From Triparma columacea (lineage: Eukaryota > Sar > Bolidophyceae > Parmales > Triparmaceae), in the NCBI GenBank assembly GCA_030267965.1, contig BRYA01000246.1:22555-86554 (forward strand): a DNA stretch of 64,000 bases. The letters are read 5' to 3'. The notes below the pieces were generated by a model. The model worked only from the letters and a program-made list of their open reading frames with translations. It was not told the DNA's origin and made no database searches. Shown here piece after piece: positions 12,305 through 22,105 of this stretch. Position numbers and translations under genes: made by a program. Numbering within the stretch: position 1 is the first letter of the stretch; each line of letters begins with the position of its first letter.

Positions 12305-13180
12305 ATGGGATTTCTCCTAATATTTGCGCTTCTAGCGCCTAGTGTGCTGTCTTGGATGACCTCTGTTAGTAGTCCATCTCTTTTTCAGCACCGAGGAGTG
12401 ACGTTATCAGAAAATTCCAAGTCTTCTATTATCCGATGTCGTTTTCCTTCACCACTTCTGGGGCCTGATAACAGGGTTACTCAATTGAACTTGTTTGGGA
12501 AGAAGAAGGAGAAGGGAGGGGAGGATGGTACCGACGATATCCTGAACTCTCCCGCTTTCTTGAAGAAGAAAGTGGAGGTGCTGAAGAAGGAGAAAGAGGA
12601 GGCAGAGCAGGACATAAAGGTGGCCGAGGCGGAGTTGAGGGCCGCAGAGGAGGAGTGGGGGGAGCAGATGACGAGATTGAAGAACGAGTACGACTTCATC
12701 AAGGCTAGGAGCTTCAATGAAACAAGGGATGCTGGTGATGTTGCCACAGTCAAGGTGAGGGCGGAGTTAGTGAAGGGGGGGGGGAGCAGTGTGGCGACGA
12801 TATAACGCCGTCACTAGGTGATTAGAATATCCTTCGCTCATTGCACCTTGTCTTCTCCATCGCAGGTGATCAAAGAAGTTTTGGGCGTTGTCGACAACTT
12901 CAACAGGGCCTTCGGGGCGATCAAGTACGAATCTGATGAGGGGAAGGCGGTCGAGGACGAGTTTAGGACGATTTACAATGATATTGAGGCTCTCTTCAAG
13001 GACCTTGGCGTAGAGGAGGTCGAAACGCTAGGGGCAGAGTTCGATTACGAGTGCCACGAGGCAATTACGCAGATGCCCTCGGCAGACTATGAGGAAGGCA
13101 TCGTCTGCCAGGAGTTCCAGAAGGGCTACAAGCTGAAGGAGACTCTCATAAGGCCTGCCATGGTGGCGGTTGCAATGTAG
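12305..13180 (+). CDS. grpE: GrpE nucleotide-exchange factor, plastid-targeted
   Basis: Two exons, 12305-12754 and 12866-13180, joined at phase 0 to 254 residues. Signal peptide at residues 1-17 (MGFLLIFALLAPSVLSW) followed by a Ser/Arg-rich transit-like region; the mature protein starts near LNLFGKKKEKGG. A long coiled coil (about residues 75-150, Lys/Glu-rich) is the GrpE dimer helix. Exon 2 carries the beta-domain: EVLGVVDNFNRAF, then FECHEAITQMP-like (FDYECHEAITQMP) and the family end pattern EFQKGYKLKETLIRPAMVAVA. GrpE releases ADP from Hsp70 (DnaK); this copy should serve the plastid stromal Hsp70. Convergent with the next gene, 96 nt between stops. Confidence 0.93.
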
Positions 13181-13276
13181 GGGAAGAAGAAAGAGCGAGC
13201 GATCAGATATTTCTAAATACTCAACATATAAAATCACATTAGTAAACACCATCTTGCCATGCGCCTAATTAGAGAT

Positions 13277-14325
13277 CTATACTCCGAGGGAACCTCTCCT
13301 TGGAGACCTCGTCCCTCTAGCCTTCCTCTTTTCTGGTTCCGCTTTATCCCCACCTCCAGCCGCCGGGGTGATCTTAGCAAGCTTGGAGCGCTCCGTCGTC
13401 ATTTGAGCTTTCATCATGTCCATCTTGTTTTCCTTCTCCACCTTGTTCAGCCCTGACTTTCGGCCCTCCCGCCTCGACTTTTCATCGCTTATTTTCGGGG
13501 GACCGTACTCCACCTCAACGACCAACTTTATTCTACATCCCAAACCCAACCCGACCATGAAGGCGTCGGCCCTCGTGAGTAATCCCCCCCCCTCCACCCA
13601 GAACCACACGAAGTCCTGCACCACCACCCTCATGTAGTAGGTCTCCGAGTGCAGGTGCGCGAGTCTTCTTATCTCTTTACACAGCGACCCCACGAAGTGC
13701 CTCAATATTAAGACTGGCACAAAGGTCACCACACACAAGCACACAATGGCGTTAGCCATGGTACTGTATTGAGGTCGGGAGGTGAGGAAGAACACCCCGA
13801 CCCCGGCAAGGGTCAGTTGGATAAACCAAAATAGGAGAGGGGAGTTGGGGATGATTGGGAGGTCCTGCACGAAGCGACGGGGACGAGGAAAGGAAGGAGT
13901 TAGATATAGTTGGTAACATCTCTACTGATAGACAGTAGAGGAGCAGCACTGACACGACCTGTGTCCGCGTTGCGGTGCCACAACATGAATACCAATAGCC
14001 AATCAGACTAGTCGTCAAGCCTACCAGCGCAACCCAAACTCACCTCGTTGATCCTCCTCGTAGTCTTTGAAATCTCCCCCGGAATTTCTATCAGCGCGCG
14101 GTCCTTCTCATTCGTGTAGTTGAGCGCAAAGTGCGCTCCCTTCGGGAGGTACGGCTTGCAGGAATAGGTGGGGATCCCAGAGAGGCAGAGAGCAAGATCG
14201 GACCTAGTGTTATTGACCTTTCCCTTGAATTCTATTACGGTGGTAGGCAGAAGCCTTGGTTGAGAGGAAGAGGGGGACCCGGGGGGGGAGGCGGAAGTTT
14301 CGGACCCCCCAAACATTAGGCCCAT
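13277..14325 (-). CDS. Two-pass membrane protein, unknown function
   Basis: Two exons (14325-14044 and 13864-13277) join at phase 0 to 289 residues. Residues 1-94 are soluble with CKPYLPKGAHFALNYTNEKD. Exon 2 opens with two hydrophobic helices (LLFWFIQLTLAGVGVFFLTS and IVCLCVVTFVPVLILRHFV), a small domain with Trp and Tyr (SETYYMRVVVQDFVWFWVEG), and a basic tail (KSGLNKVEKENKMD, then Arg/Lys-rich). The start is uncertain: a Pro-rich ORF begins at 14593 in another frame and the DNA between is full of G runs, so either the start is 14325 or the true N-terminus lies upstream beyond an intron or an indel. Family not recognised. Confidence 0.6.
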
Positions 14326-14674
14326 CGGAATGGATTGGGCTGATGGGGGAGATCGGGGAAAGGGTGGTAGTTGGGGGGTTGGGTTGGGGGGGGGGAGGGG
14401 GGGGGGAAGGGAAAGCCGAGGTGGGGTGGAACAAGGGTAAGACTAAGGGGGGAAGGGGTCGGTGGGGTCTGGCGGCGGTGGGGGTGGGAGGGGTTGAAAA
14501 AGTTGGTTTGGTAGGGAGAGCAGTTTCTCCCGATTTCTGGAGACTGGAGACATTTTGACTAGTAGAAGCGAATTCAGCTTTAAGGAAGACCAAGAATACC
14601 TTGACGTATCGCGATGCTATTCAATATAATATGACAAACTAAAATCCCGAGATTGTATTTGAAACGAAAGCTTT
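14326..14674. other. Spacer with long G runs
   Basis: 349 nt between the two minus-strand genes. 14370-14412 is nearly pure G. An open Pro-rich frame (14593 to about 14330, minus) overlaps it but is out of frame with the gene at 14325; it could be an unmodelled 5' extension or chance. Confidence 0.4.
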
Positions 14675-15253
14675 TTACACCTTGAATCCGTTGCTGCGCC
14701 TCCTTCCACGGGCCTTCTCGAACTTGCGTCCCTTGGAGCGGACGTAAGGCTTGACATGGTCGTGGGTGTGGGGGTTGAGGACGGAGGTGGAGTGTCCGAA
14801 GTGGGCGAGGGCGGCGCGGCTCTTAGGTCCACGGAGGAGGACGGTGTTGGTTCCAGTGGGGGCACGGAGAGCGAGCTGGTCAAAAGTGAGGCACTCTCCT
14901 CCGGCGGCGACGATGCGAGCACGGGCGGTGGCGGTGAATCCGAGGGCGCAGACGGTGAGCTTAGGGACCTCAAGGAGGCGGACATCGTCCGTGACCTTGG
15001 ATACAACAACAGCAATCTTGCCGTCCTTCTTCGTCATGTACTTCGCAAGCCTCGAGAGGGCGATAGGGGGAGCGTTAACCTTGGACTGGTGGAGCCTCTT
15101 GAGGACGGTAGCGCAGAAGGCAGAATCCGTCCTCCTGGCAAGGAAGGAGTAGAGCTTGATCAAGAGACGGCTGTAAGGGTTGGCGGTCTTCACAACCTTC
15201 ATGCTGGACTTGTGTCCTACGCGGCGTCCTCCGGCTTTAAGATCAATTCCCAT
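14675..15253 (-). CDS. RPL18: 60S ribosomal protein L18 (eL18)
   Basis: Single coding exon, 192 residues (family about 188). Starts [17 protein letters not shown], with the family core [40 protein letters not shown], and the C-terminal [12 protein letters not shown] and [20 protein letters not shown]. It is a structural protein of the large cytosolic ribosomal subunit. Immediately upstream, a pyrimidine tract ending CCCAG suggests a 5' UTR intron whose donor may be the GTGAGTCC near 15640; this is inference. Codon use is strongly GC-ending, as expected for a highly expressed gene. Confidence 0.96.
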   Translation of the reverse strand: MGIDLKAGGRRVGHKSSMKVVKTANPYSRLLIKLYSFLARRTDSAFCATVLKRLHQSKVNAPPIALSRLAKYMTKKDGKIAVVVSKVTDDVRLLEVPKLTVCALGFTATARARIVAAGGECLTFDQLALRAPTGTNTVLLRGPKSRAALAHFGHSTSVLNPHTHDHVKPYVRSKGRKFEKARGRRRSNGFKV

Positions 15254-15913
15254 ATTTACCTGGGGTGGGAAGAGGAGGGGGCGAGGTGAGAATGGAAAAG
15301 GAACAGGGTAATTTGGGATTTGGACCGTCCATGTCCATCAGGGTGATGATCCCTATCTTCACCAGTTCAACGTTTTGTGAAACGAGGTACTCTGAGACGA
15401 GGATTTGTATATATATAGCAGCTCGGTCATGGTCGTAAGGTTGAATGGGGTGCAGGCAAAGCCATATTTGGTAAAACTGTGCAACTCGAGATCGTGACTG
15501 TGGTGGGGTTGTTCCGGGCTGGGTGGCACATCCGTCGATATTCGTTCGTTCGAGAGGTCTTAAATATTGACGGGTGGCACATTGCTTAACCGTCAGTCTA
15601 TATTTCGCACGTTTGGAAGAGTTTGGAGGTTGAGGACTCACTGTCGATTTTGGCTTTTTCTTGATGAGGAAATAGGGTGATGAGACATGTTGGAGAGCTC
15701 TTCAAAATTGTGATGGTCGTAACGGGTGGGAAGGACGGGGGTGAGGGGGGGCGTTGATGCGTTGCGATGTGTGCAGTGTGTTTGGTTGGGGCGGGGAGGT
15801 GCGGGGGACTTGAAAATGATGAAGTTTCATGCCAAAAGTGGTGGACGTCAAAAGCAAAACATGCGTCGCTAAAAGTGCTTCGTGTTTCTCTAAAAAAACA
15901 GGGAGACCTCAAA
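15254..15913. other. Promoter and probable 5' UTR intron of eL18
   Basis: 660 nt upstream of eL18. It probably holds a 5' UTR intron (acceptor CCCAG at about 15258, donor near 15637) and the promoter. Two weak minus-strand ORFs (15243-15641, 15598-15933) show no family features and are not called. The left part of the App1 3' UTR may also lie here. Confidence 0.45.
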
Positions 15914-17583
15914 TTACACTCCCTCCCTCCCATCTATCTCAATGCGCTTTGCGATGCCCCCAATAGAACTACTATTGATAGGACTACCCTCTATTGATTC
16001 AATACTTCCCTCCCCGTACCTCTTCTTCTTTATCCTCCTGAAACATGCGCAGCAACAAATGAGAGAGAGGACGATTGGGAGACCCACAACGATCCAGTAA
16101 TTAGGACCTAGCTGTGATGAGATTTCGTCGTCAAAACCTTTGGAAGCGTCAAGACGTGGGCAGTCAACTGGACACTCGTCAGTTTTCACCTTAAGCAGTT
16201 CTTGATCAGCCTTCATCGCGCTGCAATAATTTAATGTGTCCGACCTCGTTGCCTTGACCGATATCCCCGTGGGCAGCCCATGTGTACCGCAATCTCCGCC
16301 GTCGCACCTGCAGGTGATGAACTCATCCACGGCCTGGTAGACGTGATTTGCCGAGCAGCAAGAAATCAGACCTTTTTCCAACAACCACAAGGCAGCGTTG
16401 GAGTGTGTCTTATGATAATGTACGCGGCCTTCAAAGTCCCCCTCGTTCAAATCGATCGTGAAGTCTCGGGATCCGTCCTCGCATTCCTGCAGCATCTGAG
16501 ACATCTCCTCGGTCTGATGGATCAGCACCGCTGCCAGTCTATCACCTTGGTCCGACTCCAGCATTGCCTGCGCCGCGCAAACGTCCCCCTGGCCGTTGTC
16601 TCCCATGAACAAGAACCTAGTTTGCGGCAGCCTCTTCCCTATCTCTGCGTATGACTTTGCCTTGGTTTCCCCCATCTCTGTGAAGCTGCTCCCGTCGAAC
16701 AGGGTCCCGTACTTGCTCTGATCCACATTTGCACCGTACGTCATATTGAGCCTATCCCCCACATTCTCAAGGTAGAGGTTCAGGACGCTAGACTGGTCCA
16801 TGGCCAACATGGCCTGTGCCTCCCGAGGCCGAGCTGACAGCAAGATCGGCTTGGCAGGATGGAACTTGGGGTCGTCTTCTAAGCCCGCAATTGGACCCCT
16901 AGCCAATCCCAGCATGATTTCCCCAACTCCGGGGTATATTTCCTTGTGATCCAGCCGATTGTCCTTACCAGCGATGAATCCTGCGAAGCTTCCATCGCCT
17001 GTGGAGCAATCTATCTTGCTCGTGCACTGAGGAGAGGGGCAAACTAGGGTTGCGGCGAGACAAGGAGCGTTAGATATGCGGCGAGACAAGGAGCGTTAGA
17101 TATCCAACGAGAATAACCTCAGATGTATCAACATCCGGAGGTGCGGGGCTTTTACTCACCTATTGTATCGTCAATGTCAGATAGGACTTGGACCCCTCCC
17201 CCATCAACCTCGTCGGAAAGAAGGACCCCTGTCTCGAAGCACGAAAATTCAAAGTCGTACCGCAGAGAACACATGACGGATTCGCAGTTCAGAGTGACTT
17301 TTATTTTATCAGCATCTCCTATCATCGGCAGGGATGAGCTGTGGACCTCATAGCAGCGTACACTATCACCCTGCAGGTCATAGATATACGGATCACTAAT
17401 ATCTCCGTTGAAGTAGTCCCCACTGTTCCACACGACGACCTTATATTTCCCACGGGTTGCATCCGATTTGAGCTTGGTCACCCCTGCTACAAAGCTTTCG
17501 GGGCAAGAGGGAGATATGACCTCCTCGTGAGTACCAAAATACTGCGTCTCCTGAAATGGGCACGAGTTGCACGGTGAACACAT
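15914..17583 (-). CDS. App1-type phosphatidate phosphatase catalytic-domain protein (membrane-anchored)
   Basis: Two exons seen (17583-17160 and 17043-15914), joined at phase 1, 517 residues with the start used. The HAD-like App1 (DUF2183) motif VLSDIDDTI sits at the exon 1/2 junction (near residue 135; the nucleophile would be the first Asp), followed by LLSARP and FLFMGDNGQGDV, the two other signatures of the family. Cysteines before and between suggest an extracytosolic fold. The C-terminus has one transmembrane helix (YWIVVGLPIVLSLICCCACF) and a basic cytosolic tail. App1 proteins dephosphorylate phosphatidic acid to diacylglycerol. A signal peptide would be expected, so the real start may lie in an exon upstream of 17583 (an acceptor-like CATTTCAG lies just after it). 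The 26-bp branch-point duplication is in intron 1. Confidence 0.8.
17051..17102 (-). repeat. 26-bp perfect tandem duplication in the App1 intron
   Basis: Two exact 26-bp copies (17051-17076 and 17077-17102). Each holds a CTAAC branch-point sequence on the minus strand, so the intron has two candidate branch points before its single plausible acceptor at 17044. Confidence 0.9.
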
Positions 17584-17815
17584 TGGATATAAAGAGGCGG
17601 AAAAAGGTTAAAGGGTTGAAAATCTTCAAAATGAAAAAGCAAGCAAGTTGGGAAAGGAGAACATGAAACATGAAGGAAGCTGGACAAAGATTCTTCGGAA
17701 CATAAAATGTGAGTGAAAAGCGTTGACCCTGGGACGTATCGAATCGATCCTTTACGCTCACTAATGTTCGTCGTAAAGAAGATCGGCCTGTTCACAACAA
17801 CAAAAAATTCTCTCA

Positions 17816-19681
17816 TCATCCTCTCCCCCTTCCCTTTCTCCTCCTCCAGTCTCCCCTCCTCTCCCCTCCTTTATTCTTAATTTTCTCGCCCCCTTTCATA
17901 ACAATCTCCTTCCTCTTCCTCTCCTCCTCCCTAATTTCCTCCCTCCTCCCCTCTTCTACCATTCCCCTAATCCTCATGGCTAGTTCCGGTAGTCCCCTCC
18001 CCTCCTTAACGCTCACCCCCACGACCCCCCCCCTGATTCCCATCTCCCCCGCCATGACTTCAAAGTCCCTCATGACCTCGTCGACCTCTTCCTCCCCCCC
18101 CACCTCCCTCCCCAGGTCAACCTTGTTAACGCACACCATCCCCCTCTTCCCCCTCAGCACCCCACCCCCGTACTCCCTAACCTCCCTGTAAACCTGCTCG
18201 AGGTGCGACCGTCCCCCCCCCTCCCCCCAACCGTCTACAACGTATAGGAGGCACTGGGTTCTCTCGACGTGCCTTAGGAACCTGGTCCCCCTCCCTCTCC
18301 CTTCGCTTGCCCCCTCCACGATCCCCGGCACGTCCGCTACGTCCAACCTGTACCCGTCCCCGTACTCTACCCTCCCGACTGTCGGGGCGAGTGTCGTGAA
18401 CTCGTAAGCCCCGACGGTAGGCCTGGCCGCGCTGAGTGCACCGAGGAGGCTGGACTTCCCGGCGTTTGGGTAACCCACGAGGCCCACGTCTGCCAGGCTC
18501 TTCAGCTCGAGCTCGAGGACCAAGGGCTTGGGGTCGCTCTTTGGGACCCTCTGCTCAGCGGCGGAGGTGTGGACGGTGGAGGTGCGACCGTAGGAGGAGA
18601 CGAGGTTCTGGTTGCCGGAACCACCGGTGCCGCCGAGGGATATTAGGACGGGCTTTTGGGTGGGGGTGGACAGGTCAATCACACGGGTTGGTTGGCGCCG
18701 GCCGGAGGACTTGAAGGATTGGGGAGAAACTTCTCCTTCTTCTCCTTCTCCTTCCTCCTCCTCCTCCTCTTCCCTCCCCTCTTCTTCAGAATCATGCTCA
18801 TACCCAAAACAATCCTCCTCCTCCTCCTCCTCCTCTATAATCTTAACAACCGTCCCCACAGGGACCTCCACGACAACATCCTTCCCCTTCCTCCCGTCCA
18901 TACCCTTCCCCCCTCCCCCCTTCCCATCCTCCGCTTTATAGAACCTCCTCCTCCTTGGTAGTCCTTGAACTTCTTTCCTCGCAACCATGTATACACAACC
19001 ACCGTTACCACCGTTACCACCGTCGGGTCGCTTCTTACCACGGTCGAGAGACTCGAAGGATATTGCACCAGCACCACCTTTCCCAGCCGTGACTTTCAGG
19101 AAACAACGGTCAAGGAAGGATGACGACGATGTACCTACACCCTTCTTGGATGCTGAGGTTGTGGAGAGGTGTCGTAAGTTCCCCCCGTTCCCATCCTCCG
19201 CCTTATAGAACCTCCTCCTCCTTGGTAGTCCTTGAACTTCCTTCTTCGCAACCATGTATACACAACCACCGTTACCACCGTTACCACCGTCGGGACGCTT
19301 CTTACCACGGTCGAGAGACTCGAAGGATATTGCACCAGCACCGCCTTTCCCAGCCGTAACTTTCAGGAAACAACGGTCAAGGAAGGAGGAGGATGATGTA
19401 CCTACACCCTTCTTTGAAGCTGAGGTTGTGGAGAGGGTTCGGAAGTTCCCCCCGTTCCCACCGTTCGGTCGCTTCGAACCCCTGGAGAGGGAGGAGAAGG
19501 ATATAGCACCAGCACCACCTTTACCAGCCGTAACTTTAAGGAAACAACGGTCAAGGAAGGATGATGATGATGTACCTACACCCTTCTTTGATGCTGAGGT
19601 TGTAGAGAGGGGATGGGAGGAAGAGAGGAGGGAGGGACGGATTGGAAGGACTATGCGGGAGAGGGATGAAAAACGGTACAT
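17816..19681 (-). CDS. Obg/CgtA-family GTPase, mitochondrial type, with triplicated Obg fold N-terminus
   Basis: Uninterrupted ORF of 621 residues. A basic, Ser-rich N-terminus (MYRFSSLSRIVLPIRPSLLS) looks like a mitochondrial presequence. Three in-frame copies of the start of the Obg fold follow, each opening LSTTSASKKGVGTSSSSFLD then RCFLKVTAGKGGAGAISF: residues 25-82, 83-171 and from 172 on. Only the third runs through the whole Gly-rich fold (KRPDGGNGGNGGCVY, KGKDVVVEVPVGTVV). The G domain has G1 GYPNAGKSSLLGAL, G3 DVPGIVEGASEGRG and G4 NKVDLG. The C-terminus is Lys/Arg-rich. Obg proteins act in late large-subunit ribosome assembly. Glu-rich and Asp-rich inserts lie between fold and G domain. 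The family is certain; the triplication could be real, spliced in part, or an assembly artefact. Confidence 0.9.
   Translation of the reverse strand: MYRFSSLSRIVLPIRPSLLSSSHPLSTTSASKKGVGTSSSSFLDRCFLKVTAGKGGAGAISFSSLSRGSKRPNGGNGGNFRTLSTTSASKKGVGTSSSSFLDRCFLKVTAGKGGAGAISFESLDRGKKRPDGGNGGNGGCVYMVAKKEVQGLPRRRRFYKAEDGNGGNLRHLSTTSASKKGVGTSSSSFLDRCFLKVTAGKGGAGAISFESLDRGKKRPDGGNGGNGGCVYMVARKEVQGLPRRRRFYKAEDGKGGGGKGMDGRKGKDVVVEVPVGTVVKIIEEEEEEEDCFGYEHDSEEEGREEEEEEEGEGEEGEVSPQSFKSSGRRQPTRVIDLSTPTQKPVLISLGGTGGSGNQNLVSSYGRTSTVHTSAAEQRVPKSDPKPLVLELELKSLADVGLVGYPNAGKSSLLGALSAARPTVGAYEFTTLAPTVGRVEYGDGYRLDVADVPGIVEGASEGRGRGTRFLRHVERTQCLLYVVDGWGEGGGRSHLEQVYREVREYGGGVLRGKRGMVCVNKVDLGREVGGEEEVDEVMRDFEVMAGEMGIRGGVVGVSVKEGRGLPELAMRIRGMVEEGRREEIREEERKRKEIVMKGGEKIKNKGGERRGDWRRRKGRGRG
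18900..19609 (-). repeat. Three tandem in-frame copies of the Obg-fold coding segment
   Basis: Copy 1 is 19609-19436 (174 nt), copy 2 is 19435-19169 (267 nt), and copy 3 starts at 19168 and continues into the single-copy gene near 18900. Copies differ by a few substitutions only. Copies 1 and 2 both break off after a GGNGGN-type sequence and restart at LSTTSAS, so each junction lies in the Gly/Asn-rich repeat. Confidence 0.9.
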
Positions 19682-20276
19682 GGAAGAAGGTTGGTTGAGG
19701 ACACTTTGGTGAAACCTTTGGAGGGTCGTCGATTGGAGGGGGGGGGATATCTGTGAATGGGCGGTAGTATTTGATTAAACAGTCTGCAATGGGGTCAATG
19801 TGATACGTTTGTGAGGATGATTGTAGTAAAATGTTTGTAATTGTGGATAATTCAGGAAAAAAAAGGGTTTGTTTTAGAGGGTCCTCAAAATCTGGACAAA
19901 CAAAGTTCGACTGTGAGAGGTGGATGTTTGAGAAAATGTGCGACAACGTAACGATTTGAAGGGACAGATGGGGTTTTGGTATAATATAACCGCCCGATCT
20001 GTAAAAAAATATCTTGCACGTGTTCATGAATGCTGTTTTTTTGGAGACAATTGTCATTATTTGATTATTAACAAGCAGCACAACGGTAGTTGTTCGGCCG
20101 CGCTGCTTGTTCGGGTGAGAGGTATATATGGTTGAGGTGTAAAGCGAGGCGGTGATTATTTTCATCGTATTGTGTTGTGTTGAATTGATAGGAGAGCAAA
20201 AGGAGCAAAGTGATTCTACGATTCCGAACCTGAATCGGGCCCCAAACCAATTTCAATTTCTTATCCCTTTATTTCA
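19682..20276. other. Divergent promoter region between Obg and YIF1
   Basis: 595 nt between two divergent start codons. It has an AT-rich middle and a TATA-like stretch (tatatatgg near 20123). No ORF or RNA gene is supported; it should carry both promoters. Confidence 0.5.
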
Positions 20277-21883
20277 ATGTCATTCTATCAACAAACAACA
20301 AGTACAACACCACAAGGGAAAATGAGTGGAGGTTATTACAATAGTGCGAGTGATAGTGTTAATGGAGGAGGAGGAGGAGGCACAAATGGAGGAATCAATA
20401 CAAATAACAACGGAGGATTTGGGAATAATACCTCCCCTCCTCTCCCTCCTCTCTCATATTCTCAACAACAACAACAACAACAATTTCAACAACCACAACA
20501 ACACCCCCAACAACAACAACAACAACAACAAACAAAGCAGCAAATACCAGCAAACCCATCCCAATGGGCCACCACAGCAGCCACAGCCTTCCTTTCAAAT
20601 GGACGTTCCAACGAGGCGATGCTTGACATGGGGGCTAACTTAGCGTCGGGATTCGCAAACAGCACGGCGGCTAAATTCATGCCAGGGGCACAGGGGATAT
20701 GGGGATCACTTAAGGTGAGAGAAAGGAAGGGGAGAGGAGGAGATGTGTTTTTGTTTGTTCGCCGTCCAAGGGGGGGTTGTGCAAGTGATTATTTGTTCGC
20801 CGTGAAGATGACGAAATCGTGTGTATATTTTGGGTCAATATTGCAACATATTTCAGGCAGTTTTTTTCAGCCGTGTGGCCTAATGGACAAGGCGCCAGTT
20901 TCCGACGCTGGAGATTGAGGGTTCAAGTCCCGAGCGAGGTCGTTGACCAACTGTGAGACCTGATGATATTAACGTTGTTGATTTTCCTTAATTTGCGCGT
21001 TTCATATAACTCTGAGCGAAAAATTCGGGGGGTGGGGTGCGATCGACACACACACTTTTTTTTGGTGCCTGCATCATTTGGGGATGGGGGGGGGGGGAGG
21101 AGGGGATGATTGAGGGTTGGTTCGTGCAGGCGAATATAGATACAACCCACAACGTATTTATCTGTATGACGCACGGGGTGCATTTCGGAGACAACAAAGA
21201 ATGATTTAACCCCAGCAAGATTGCCCAACCCACCTCACCCCTTGCTTCCTTCCCCCTCCCCCCTCCCAACCCCATAGTACTACTTCGACGTAAACAACAC
21301 CTACGTGTTAAAAAAAATGGGTCGTATAATGTTCCCCTGGACGGTATCCGACTGGCGTCGTGCGACCGGTTCCGGTTCCGCCGTTTCTTCCCCCACCTTC
21401 GCTCGTCCCTCCTCCGATCTCGCCGCCCCCGACCTCTACATACCGTTAATGTCCCTAACAACATACGTCCTCCTAGCCTCCCTGCTGTACGGTGTTGGCG
21501 GCGAGTTCACACCAGACGTAATGCAGGATGTGTTCCTATCCTGCATGTTAACACAGCTCCTCGAGACCTGCTTGATAAGGGCGGGGTACTACGCGCTACA
21601 AGCACCGTGCGCTTTCATGGATTTATGGGCATACACGGGATACAAGTACCCTGGGTTATGCGTTAACATGATCATAGGGATAGCACTTGGGTACGGTCCT
21701 TACAACATCTCCCTATTATACACGGCGGCGTCCGTGGGGTACTTCAACCTTAAGACGTACGCTAACAACGTACCGAAAGTCAATGTTAGGGGAGGGGTTA
21801 AGAGGGAGTTTGTTGTACTGGGGTTCGCGGGGACGCAGATCTTTACCATGTGGTGGATGGGGAGAACTAAACATATGGGATGA
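20277..21883 (+). CDS. YIF1: YIF1-family Golgi/ER membrane protein
   Basis: Two exons, 20277-20714 and 21278-21883, joined at phase 0 to 347 residues. Exon 1 is Gly/Asn/Gln-rich, with Gln repeats and a short helical part (NEAMLDMGANLASGFANSTA). Exon 2 opens with the family signature YYFDVNNTYVLKKMGRIMFP-like block (YYFDVNNTYVLKKM) and LAAPDLYIPLMSLTTYVLL, then about five membrane helices, with the conserved LLAYSGYKY-type motif as LWAYTGYKYPG. YIF1 pairs with YIP1 and acts in COPII vesicle traffic between ER and Golgi. The 563-nt intron is the longest ordinary one here and holds a tRNA-like sequence. Convergent with the next gene. Confidence 0.93.
20869..20942 (+). tRNA. tRNA-Arg(CCG)-like sequence inside the YIF1 intron (possibly a pseudogene)
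   Basis: A tRNA-like cloverleaf can be drawn: A box TGGCCTAATGG, anticodon stem CCAGT/GCTGG around loop TTCCGAC (anticodon CCG, U33 and A37 correct), and B box GGTTCAAGTCC. The D arm and anticodon arm pair well. The T stem pairs only in its inner three base pairs, and the acceptor stem has two or more mismatches and one extra base at the 3' side. It may therefore be a decaying copy, although the internal Pol III promoter boxes look intact. It lies on the same strand as the host gene. Confidence 0.5.
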
Positions 21884-22105
21884 AGGAGAAACTTTGGGGC
21901 GAAGGGGAGGGAGGAGGGAATTGGGGAACGAACAAATACACCTTAATGTGTTGGATCTGTTAAATAGTTGACTTTATACCCTCCCCTCTGTATGTAATGT
22001 TACCCCCCCGCTCCCCCCTCTGTATGTGATGTTACCCCACCCCCCCCTCCCCCCCCCCCCCCAACCTTCCCCCGGTCCCAACCTAAGATCTCCCCAATAA
22101 ACATG

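Noticed and set aside
15243..15641. Minus-strand ORF of 132 codons upstream of eL18
   Set aside because: No family features; overlaps a likely 5' UTR intron with pyrimidine tract and acceptor.
17441..17819. Hydrophobic minus-strand ORFs upstream of App1 as its signal peptide exon
   Set aside because: A donor-like site exists (17761), but its phase does not match the CATTTCAG acceptor; left as an unresolved 5' end.
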